From contig JADGNH010000004.1 in assembly GCA_017883605.1 (NCBI GenBank), forward strand, positions 1-31,406: 31,406 nucleotides of DNA, in the 5' to 3' direction. The notes under the pieces are model-generated. The model ran no database searches, had not been told where the DNA came from, and saw only the letters and a program-made list of their open reading frames with translations. The translations under genes and the position numbers were made by a program. Of the stretch, positions 26,234 to 31,406 are shown piece after piece. Source of the DNA: Methanobacteriaceae archaeon (GTDB taxonomy: Archaea; Methanobacteriota; Methanobacteria; Methanobacteriales; Methanobacteriaceae). Position 1 is the first letter of the stretch. Every line of letters begins with the position of its first letter.

Positions 26234-26280
26234 AATAATTACCAGACATGCAGTAGAAAAATTTTATCAATATTAAATAA

Positions 26281-26350
26281 CTTGGTCAATTTTTAGGGTT
26301 AATTAAATAACTTGGTCAATTTTTAGGGTTAATTAAATAACTTGGTCAAT
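26281..26350. repeat. 30-bp tandem repeat, 2.3 copies
   Basis: The unit starting CTTGGTCAATTTTTAGGGTT occurs exactly at 26281-26310 and 26311-26340, and its first ten bases again at 26341-26350. The preceding ATTAAATAA is the tail of another copy. Confidence 0.92.
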
Positions 26351-26584
26351 TATCAGAATTTGTCAATTATAGTCAAGACCATAAGTATACAAGACTATAT
26401 TAATCAAATCTGTCACAAATATGATTTTATACTATGCTATTTGTATAGAATCAATTCTTTTATTAATCTATACCCTATTTTAAGGAGATGGAAGTTTTCC
26501 ATGAAATACTTTTTATTGATTTGATGGCGTATAAATACATAAATAAATTTTAAAAAATTAAACTTTAAAAAAGAGAAATCAAAA

Positions 26585-26622
26585 AAACAGTTTAAATCTT
26601 ATAAAACAGTTTAAATCTTATA
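26585..26622. repeat. 19-bp tandem duplication of a TATA-like element upstream of ribL
   Basis: AAACAGTTTAAATCTTATA at 26585-26603 is repeated exactly at 26604-26622. Each copy ends in CTTATAAAA, a good archaeal TATA box, 28-50 bp before the ribL start. Confidence 0.9.
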
Positions 26623-26649
26623 AAATTTATATAAACAAGGGGTGAGAAT

Positions 26650-27105
26650 ATTAAAATTGTAATGGCCACCGGAACATTCGATATAATTCATCCAGGTCAC
26701 GGATATTATCTTCAAGAGTCAAAAAAGTTAGGGGGAAAGGACCCCCGTCTGGTGGTGGTAGTGGCCCGGGACGCCACGGTAAGGGCCAAAAAAAGGGTGC
26801 CGGTAGTTGATGAGGAACAGAGGCTGGAAACTGTGCGGATGCTCAAACCAGTAGATGAAGCATACCTGGGAAGCACCACCGACATGTTCAAGATTGTGAA
26901 GAAGATTGACCCGGACATCATCTCCATAGGCCAAGACCAGAGTTTTGATTTGGATAAACTGCGAAATGAGCTGAAAAAGAGGAACCTCAAAGCGGAAGTG
27001 GTGAAGATCACAGGATATAGAAAATCAAAGCTTGATAGTTCCTGTAAAATCATAAAAAAGATAAAAAAGACAGAATTTGACACTAAATCTCTTAAAAACT
27101 GTTAA
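26650..27105 (+). CDS. ribL: FAD synthase (archaeal RibL)
   Basis: Adenylylates FMN to FAD; a nucleotidyltransferase of the cytidylyltransferase-like fold, without a riboflavin kinase domain. ATGTFDIIHPGH carries the HxGH motif, and SIGQDQSFD and RKSKLDSSCKIIKKI follow as in MJ1179. The first ATG (26662) would begin MATGTFD, cutting off the first beta strand. Four codons upstream, ATT AAA ATT GTA continue the expected strand, and GGGGTGA ends four bases before that ATT (26650). I therefore suggest an AUU start; ATG 26662 (147 residues) is the conservative choice, but its spacing to GGTGA is 16 bases. Confidence 0.9.
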   Translation: MKIVMATGTFDIIHPGHGYYLQESKKLGGKDPRLVVVVARDATVRAKKRVPVVDEEQRLETVRMLKPVDEAYLGSTTDMFKIVKKIDPDIISIGQDQSFDLDKLRNELKKRNLKAEVVKITGYRKSKLDSSCKIIKKIKKTEFDTKSLKNC

Positions 27106-27374
27106 ATCGTCTAAAAAAATTTACTGATTAAAATTTAACCCTAAATTTTTTTTTTAAAATAATTTTTTTAATATTTTTTAATAGTTTTCTTTTTTGCAAA
27201 TTTTCTGAAACCAGTTTCCGTTCATTATTCTTCTTTAATCAGTTTTTTACTATTTTCTTTTTAACAGTTTCCTATTTCCCGTTTTCTGGATATTATTTAG
27301 TAGATTTTCATGATCTGTTAAAATTGGAGCATCTTTCCAGGAGAAAAATAAAAAAAAAGAAAAAAGAAAGGTTT
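27106..27374. terminator. Convergent T-rich spacer, ribL / wall-lytic gene
   Basis: Long T-runs (for example 27146-27156 and 27163-27179 on the plus strand) follow ribL, and A-runs (about 27344-27366) give T-runs on the other strand after the converging gene. These fit archaeal terminators. Nothing else is seen. Confidence 0.4.
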
Positions 27375-29420
27375 TTAGAAAGGCAATTCTGCATAGATGC
27401 CCTTCAATGTCCACGTACTGGTATTCCAGTTATTTATTACGCCAAATGAGTTTTTAGAGCTCGTTCCATCCGCGTAATACCAAGTTCCATTGACATATAT
27501 TTGAGCAAACACGTGTCCATAGGTACCACTTGAAAAGGTGCATATTCCATGCACGTACCGGGCAGGTAATCCTGCGGCCCTGGCAAGGGCAACCATAAGA
27601 TGGGTTGTGTCACAACAGTTAGCAGTTCGGGAATTTAAGGTACCAACTGCTCCATATTGGGTATCGTAGTAAAACGAGAACCCGATGTTGTCTTTTACCC
27701 AGTTAAATATGCTGGTTGCCTTATCATAGGCTGTAGTTTTTCCTGCAGTTAAGCTGTTGGCCAGCGCTATGATGCTGGCATTAGTAGATTGACAGTTAAC
27801 TGTGGCTTGGAGGTACTGCTCCATGCCGGAAGGCAAAGTCTCTGTGGGTGTGGTGGTGGTTGTCCATGGTTTTACGGTGGCGTAGTTGGGTAGTGTTCCG
27901 TTGGTGTGTTGGTAGTTGATTATTCGGGTGTACATGTATATTAGGGATTCGTAGCGCATGTAGGTTCCTAGGGTGGTGTAGCAGATGTATTCTGGTGCTA
28001 GGTTGGTGGTGTCCATGTAGTTTTTGATTTGTTGGGCGTATTTTAGGTATTCTGTTTGGTACATGTTGCCGGTGGTGATGTTTTCTTTTAGGTTGGTGAG
28101 TGTTCCGTAGGTTTTGAGTTCTATGGGTGTGTTTGTGTTGTTGTTTATTTGTAGTAGTGCGTTGGTTAGTAGTGATAGGAATTGTGCCATGTTTACCTGT
28201 TTTGTGCCCATTACGACGTAGCTTGGTAGTTGTTTGTTTGTTTCGATGTAGGTTTTTACACTTCCAGCTGCTTGCCCTATTTCATCTACAGTATAGGTTA
28301 CGGTTGTGTTGGAAGCTCCTGCAGCTAATAATGCCTGATCTAAATAGCCGTATTTGAACAGAGCATACCCTGATGCCCCATTATCCTGGGCTGATTTTAT
28401 GTCTGCACATATTTCTGAAGCAGGAACTAGTGTAAGGTCACTGTCTGAGTGGTAAGTTTGAAGACCTGCCACTACTGGCTTGCCATTGGAATGATCTACT
28501 ATATATTTTACGGTACTTCCTATCCAGGCCGTATCCTTGTGGTAGTTTCCCTTGTAGATCATGGGAACCAAAAAGTCAAGGTAGGATGAAAGCGCTTGGT
28601 AGTCCTGTCCGTAGTAGTATGCATTCACGTCTCCTTCAGGCATTAAAGCCGCTGAAACAGAGACTTTGGGTTTTATGGATTTAACTGTTTCGTAAACCTG
28701 TTTGACAAATGAGGTAATTGCTTCTGTTCCACCAGAATGTTTATAGGCAGTTCCGGGATATCTTACGTAGTCCAGATGTATCCCATCTACCTTGTAGTTT
28801 TGAGTGATGTCAGTTATGGTCGTCATGATCTGGTTGATATAGGTTTTATCTTGGGGGTCTACCCAGTTTCCATTGCTGTCAACGAAACAGGAGACCCAGG
28901 CATGAACCCTTATCCCACTATCTTTCAATTTGCCAATGATATCATTTAAGACGCTTGGATATGTTGGAGCTGAAATCCTGTTGGCTTTGACGAATACGTC
29001 TGTTATTCCAGTATTCTTCAACTCGTCGAGAGTGACGCTTTTAACGTCATCTGTATTGATCCAGATTGCGTGGACATTGCTATAAGTTCCATCTCCTGCA
29101 GCCGCTGTGGCATTCTGAATATTGTTTGAACTATTACTGCTGTCAGATGATTTAAGTGAATTTGTATTGAAATTTTCGATACTTTGGTTTTGATCTGAAT
29201 TACCCTCTGTAACCTTAACCCCATCTCCTGCCTGTGGGCTGGATGTGGTTGTATCCTGAATGGTCTCTGTTGACTGGTTATCTGAAATTAATTCAATGGT
29301 TTCGGTGGTATTCGTGAAATTATCTGATAGTTGTTGGGTTGCTGTGGTGGCATATGTGTTAGGTATGAACAATGCTGCTCCTAAAAGCAGCAGCATTGCA
29401 AGCAACAAAAGTCGCTTCAC
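27375..29420 (-). CDS. Secreted GH10-like / pseudomurein-binding / transglutaminase-type wall protein
   Basis: A 681-residue secreted protein with two putative catalytic domains. A signal peptide (about 1-24, ending TYA) is followed by a Ser/Thr/Asn-rich linker (25-112). A glycosyl-hydrolase-like-10 (DUF187-type) domain spans about 113-370 (VHAWVSCFVD, VDGIHLDYVRYPG, FLVPMIYKG). Two pseudomurein-binding repeats lie near 378-427 and 452-515, then a threonine linker. A transglutaminase-fold domain (about 545-680) has Cys602/603 in TANCCDTTH, His636 in YGHVFAQ and Asp651 in YYADGTS, the triad used by pseudomurein endoisopeptidases (family C71). I infer a wall autolysin or remodelling enzyme. The start is GTG at 29420 behind AGGGGG. 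The base composition of the repeat section differs from the rest. Confidence 0.88.
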   Translation of the reverse strand: MKRLLLLAMLLLLGAALFIPNTYATTATQQLSDNFTNTTETIELISDNQSTETIQDTTTSSPQAGDGVKVTEGNSDQNQSIENFNTNSLKSSDSSNSSNNIQNATAAAGDGTYSNVHAIWINTDDVKSVTLDELKNTGITDVFVKANRISAPTYPSVLNDIIGKLKDSGIRVHAWVSCFVDSNGNWVDPQDKTYINQIMTTITDITQNYKVDGIHLDYVRYPGTAYKHSGGTEAITSFVKQVYETVKSIKPKVSVSAALMPEGDVNAYYYGQDYQALSSYLDFLVPMIYKGNYHKDTAWIGSTVKYIVDHSNGKPVVAGLQTYHSDSDLTLVPASEICADIKSAQDNGASGYALFKYGYLDQALLAAGASNTTVTYTVDEIGQAAGSVKTYIETNKQLPSYVVMGTKQVNMAQFLSLLTNALLQINNNTNTPIELKTYGTLTNLKENITTGNMYQTEYLKYAQQIKNYMDTTNLAPEYICYTTLGTYMRYESLIYMYTRIINYQHTNGTLPNYATVKPWTTTTTPTETLPSGMEQYLQATVNCQSTNASIIALANSLTAGKTTAYDKATSIFNWVKDNIGFSFYYDTQYGAVGTLNSRTANCCDTTHLMVALARAAGLPARYVHGICTFSSGTYGHVFAQIYVNGTWYYADGTSSKNSFGVINNWNTSTWTLKGIYAELPF
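27840..28260 (-). other. Compositionally distinct block inside the wall-lytic gene
   Basis: The plus strand here is almost free of C and very rich in G and T, meaning A/C-rich codons (ACC, AAC, TAC) on the coding strand. The block spans about residues 388-527, which is the pseudomurein-binding repeats plus the Thr-rich linker. The edges, especially at 28260, are sharp. Confidence 0.7.
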
Positions 29421-29585
29421 TCTATACTGCCCCCTTTGATTCTAGCAATGTCAAGAACACCAAAATGGTGTTCCGACAATATTATAGATCGTTTTTTAGA
29501 ACATATAAATCTTTTTGTTAAAAATCAAGAAAAGACCTCTAAAAACTTCTATTGAGGATTTAAAGCATTTTAAGATAAAATTGAA
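29382..29585. repeat. Direct duplication, copy 1 (functional promoter and start)
   Basis: The region covering the first codons, ribosome site, inverted repeat, TATA box and upstream sequence of the wall-lytic gene. It is repeated, about 85-90% alike by eye, at 29636-29840, an offset of about 250 bp. The best conserved part includes ACTTCTATTGAGGATTTAAA and the following AGCATTTTAAGATAAAA. Confidence 0.85.
29455..29509 (-). promoter_or_regulatory. Promoter and inverted repeat of the wall-lytic gene
   Basis: On the minus strand a TTTATATG box lies at 29509-29502. About 30 bases downstream is the inverted repeat GAACACCAAAATGGTGTTC (29455-29473), a perfect 7-bp arm pair around five bases, placed near the expected transcription start. 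It could be an operator or an RNA hairpin at the 5' end of the message. The same arrangement is kept in the duplicated copy at 29707-29756. Confidence 0.6.
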
Positions 29586-29635
29586 TGGTGAAATTAAGAT
29601 GTGACCGGAACTTAAACCATCAACATTTAGGAGGG

Positions 29636-29840
29636 AAAAAGCAGTAACATTGCAATCAACAAAATCGCTTCATTCTACTGCCCCTCTGATTTTTAGCAAT
29701 GTCAGAGAACACAAATAGTGTTCTGACAAATTATTAAATGTTTTGAAACATATAAATTTTTTCATTCAAAAATCAAAAAAAGACCTTTAAAAACTTCTAT
29801 TGAGGATTTAAAGCATTTTAAGATAAAAATTAATGGTAAA
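29636..29840 (-). pseudogene. Duplicated promoter and truncated start of a second wall-lytic gene
   Basis: Copy 2 of the duplication. On the minus strand it retains a TATA box (29756-29749), an inverted repeat (GAACAC at 29707-29712 with GTGTTC at 29718-29723), AGAGGGGCAG as ribosome site, and ATGAAGCGATTTTGTTGA from 29673. A single-base loss relative to copy 1 causes a stop after MKRFC. Homology ends near 29636, so the rest of the gene is gone. The promoter may still be active. Confidence 0.7.
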
Positions 29841-29893
29841 TCAAGAGTAACAAAGTTATTCCATTTATTCATTCTCTCTAACTTTTTTATCCT

Positions 29894-29962
29894 CTGAAAC
29901 TCATAGTGAAACTTATATCAAATCTTGTTATCCCTGAAACTCATAGTGAAACTTATATCAAA
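29894..29962. repeat. 40-bp tandem duplication upstream of thiN
   Basis: CTGAAACTCATAGTGAAACT followed by TATATCAAA occurs at 29894-29922 and exactly again at 29934-29962. Each copy has the TATA-like ACTTATATCAAA. From the second copy, transcription would begin close to the thiN ATG at 29982; from the first, about 40 bases upstream. Confidence 0.9.
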
Positions 29963-29981
29963 GCGCTGATAATAGTGACAC

Positions 29982-30590
29982 ATGGAAATAGAAATTATCC
30001 AGAAAGCAGTGGAAATACTCCAAAATTCAGAGTACCTGCCGGAAATTATACCAGAGGTAAGAAGTAATCTGGTGATGGCCCGGGAAAATGCAGTTGAAAC
30101 CGGAGATGTTGCAGGCATACCCGGACGTATAACCATCATAAAAGACAGAGTGAAGGTGTTTATGAAGCCTGATTGGGGAGCATCATCCCACATGGCCCGT
30201 CTGGTACTGGCTGTTATGGCCCATGATCCAGAAAGACGCAGCGCCATGAACATTCGCTACCATCCAATATTAATTGAGATCTGTGAAAAATTAGGTCTCC
30301 AGATTTCTTTCTATAATCGGGAAGAAGAGCCCAAGGATATACGCAAAATTGAAGGAGGAACCATACCATGGGGGGTTGAACAGGCTATAAAAAGGATTGG
30401 AGGTGTCCCAGATGTCATATACCACACTGGAGACTGGGGTAAAGAACCTTCAATCGTTTTAATCGGTTGCGACGCTGTGGATGTGGCTAAGATGGCAGTT
30501 TGTATCGCTCAACTCTTCCATGTCCGGGGAGGCCAGAGTGTTCTTTTTGTACCTTCCAGAAAGTCCTATATAGAAAAAAAGGGCCCATGA
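29982..30590 (+). CDS. thiN: ThiN-domain thiamine-phosphate synthase family protein
   Basis: Stand-alone ThiN domain of 202 residues, expected to join HMP-pyrophosphate and thiazole phosphate to thiamine phosphate. Signatures in order: RSNL (27-30), DVAGIPGRI (42-50), GASSHMAR (66-73), DPERRSAMNIRY (82-93) and GKEPSIVLIG (153-162). In other archaea ThiN is fused to ThiD or to a DNA-binding domain (ThiR regulators). Here there is neither, and the N-terminal 25 residues are too short for a helix-turn-helix, which favours the enzyme. GTGA lies just before the ATG. A duplicated 40-bp element forms the promoter region. Confidence 0.88.
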   Translation: MEIEIIQKAVEILQNSEYLPEIIPEVRSNLVMARENAVETGDVAGIPGRITIIKDRVKVFMKPDWGASSHMARLVLAVMAHDPERRSAMNIRYHPILIEICEKLGLQISFYNREEEPKDIRKIEGGTIPWGVEQAIKRIGGVPDVIYHTGDWGKEPSIVLIGCDAVDVAKMAVCIAQLFHVRGGQSVLFVPSRKSYIEKKGP

Positions 30591-30905
30591 AAGCTGTGTT
30601 TTCTGCGCATATCGGCAGATGATCCGGCTATTTGGAAAAAATGTTCTATATAAAGATTATACAACATGGTGTTAATGATTTATTCCATACCAAGAAGAAA
30701 AATAGAAATATTTGAGAGATTGATTATGAATTTTAGTGGGATTGATCAGGCTTTGATCTGAATTGTGGGACCATTAAAGTTAAGGATTGATATTAAAATA
30801 AATTCATTTGCTGATCTTTAGATAAATTTAGGGTATATGATAGAAAATCATCAAAAAAAGTGAGACAAAGTAAAAAAAATAAAAAAAAATTAAAGATCAT
30901 TAAAT
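30591..30905. other. Convergent spacer thiN / small heat-shock gene
   Basis: About 315 bp without a supported gene. Poly-A near 30851-30893 gives T-runs on the minus strand just past the heat-shock gene's stop, consistent with its terminator. No repeats or structured RNA seen. Confidence 0.4.
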
Positions 30906-31400
30906 TTAACTAATGTCCACTTTATAACTTTCTTTCTCCACTTTGGGGAGAGTGATAGTCAAAACTGAGTCTTCAAAGTTCGCTTTAGCTTCTTTGACCT
31001 TTATTTTAGTTGGAAGTGCTATTGATCGCATTGTTTCGCCGTAGCTCCTCTCTTTCTGAATGTAGTTAACATCTTCCACCTCAGTTTCCTCTTCAAACTT
31101 GGCCATGATATCTATGTTTTCCTCTCCCACCTCTATATCAATGTCTTCCTTTTTTACGCCAGGGAGATCTGTTTTTATTATTATGCTGTCCCCGGTTTCC
31201 ATCATGTCTACCAGCGGTTTTTGGAGGGAGGTGGTATATTCAGACAGGGTTTTTCCAAACTCTTCCTGTCTGGTCCGGATAGTATCCACTATATCGGTTA
31301 ACACCTTTTCTGCTTGGATCCGCCTTTTACCGACTTCTTCTTTCATATCGTCTGTCTTTTCGACAGCTCCTTCTTTGACTTCACCCATTTTCTTTTGCAT
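30906..31400 (-). CDS. Hsp20 / alpha-crystallin small heat-shock protein
   Basis: An ATP-independent holdase chaperone. The C-terminal 100 residues form an alpha-crystallin domain: DSIIIKTDLPGVKKEDIDIEV, YIQKERSYGETMRSIALPTKIK and AKANFEDSVLTITLPKVEKES. The N-terminal 60 residues are charged and helical (KRRIQAEKVLTDIVDTIRTR). No clear IxI tail motif; the end is YKVDIS. The reading frame stays open to the window edge beyond the ATG at 31400, so the true start may lie outside and the gene may be partial. Confidence 0.9.
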   Translation of the reverse strand: MQKKMGEVKEGAVEKTDDMKEEVGKRRIQAEKVLTDIVDTIRTRQEEFGKTLSEYTTSLQKPLVDMMETGDSIIIKTDLPGVKKEDIDIEVGEENIDIMAKFEEETEVEDVNYIQKERSYGETMRSIALPTKIKVKEAKANFEDSVLTITLPKVEKESYKVDIS

Positions 31401-31406
31401 TTCGTC

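Larger units (their letters stand above)
26234..26649. promoter_or_regulatory. Divergent spacer flippase / ribL
   Basis: About 416 bp. It holds a 30-bp repeat next to the flippase (26281-26350) and a 19-bp repeat carrying a TATA-like box next to ribL (26585-26622). TATATAAAC at about 26628-26636 is a third box. Between them (26360-26580) I see only A/T-rich DNA; a 60-codon frame at 26342-26524 starts with TTG and looks non-coding. Confidence 0.45.

Noticed and set aside
26281..26350. Regular 30-bp repeats that might suggest a CRISPR array
   Set aside because: The copies abut with no spacers, there are only two full units, and no cas genes are present. The same holds for the repeats at 13141 and 24293.
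26342..26524. A 60-codon plus-strand frame in the flippase/ribL spacer
   Set aside because: It starts with TTG inside a repeat, has no ribosome site, and its composition is that of A/T-rich non-coding DNA.
28127..28357. A plus-strand frame rich in Val, Cys and Leu opposite the wall-lytic gene
   Set aside because: It results from the G/T-rich skew of the binding-repeat block on the other strand and has no recognisable features.
29382..29840. The 250-bp direct repeats as ends of a mobile element
   Set aside because: No transposase or terminal inverted repeats lie between or near them, and the repeated part matches a promoter plus gene start, which fits gene duplication and loss.

Overview
The window is a stretch of chromosome from a pseudomurein-walled, hydrogenotrophic methanogen of the Methanobacteriales, most like Methanobacterium. 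The evidence is the gene content: methanofuran genes (mfnD, mfnF), methanopterin synthesis (beta-RFAP synthase), archaeal ether-lipid genes (tes, carS), a homoaconitase-type small subunit, archaeal RibL and ThiN, and a secreted protein with pseudomurein-binding repeats. The DNA is AT-rich, and many genes start with TTG or GTG behind GGAGGTGAT-like ribosome sites. No tRNA, rRNA, insertion sequence, prophage or CRISPR array was seen.

Layout. 140-1740: two paralogous zinc-ribbon membrane proteins. 1927-8062: a minus-strand series (tes, mptG, hacB-like, HVO_0476-type zinc finger, pcm, tRNA methylthiotransferase). 8133-8717: carS, divergent from tes, so CDP-archaeol synthesis and tetraether formation start from one 70-bp spacer. 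8912-9586: a membrane-anchored M14-like protein. 9733-14728: wecB, then the overlapping wecC-mfnD-mfnF unit. 15256-17769: a COG2433/DUF460 RNase H-like protein and truA. 18065-18991: an EamA transporter. 19191-21443: murT-gatD. 22160-24199: hisA and a stand-alone PEP-utilising enzyme. 24340-24615: a decayed gene. 24623-26233: a MOP flippase. 26650-27105: ribL. 27375-29420: a secreted GH10-like/PMBR/transglutaminase protein, followed by a duplicated relic of its own promoter and start. 29982-31400: thiN and a small heat-shock protein that may run off the window.

Envelope biology dominates: isoprenoid lipid head and tail chemistry (carS, tes), amino-sugar nucleotides (wecB, wecC), a Mur-ligase/amidotransferase pair (murT-gatD), a flippase, and a wall-lytic candidate. 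Coenzyme synthesis (methanofuran, methanopterin, FAD, thiamine) is the second theme.

The most unusual feature is between the genes. About twenty independent short tandem duplications, with units of 13-40 bp and unrelated sequences, fill nearly every spacer. Several copy a TATA-like box. One copies a complete ribosome site plus start codon, giving two seven-residue leader ORFs chained by TAATG overlaps to the hacB-like gene. Others copy the 3' end of the adjacent gene. A larger 250-bp duplication repeats the promoter, inverted repeat and start of the wall-lytic gene. All functional statements rest on reading motifs by eye; no database search was possible.
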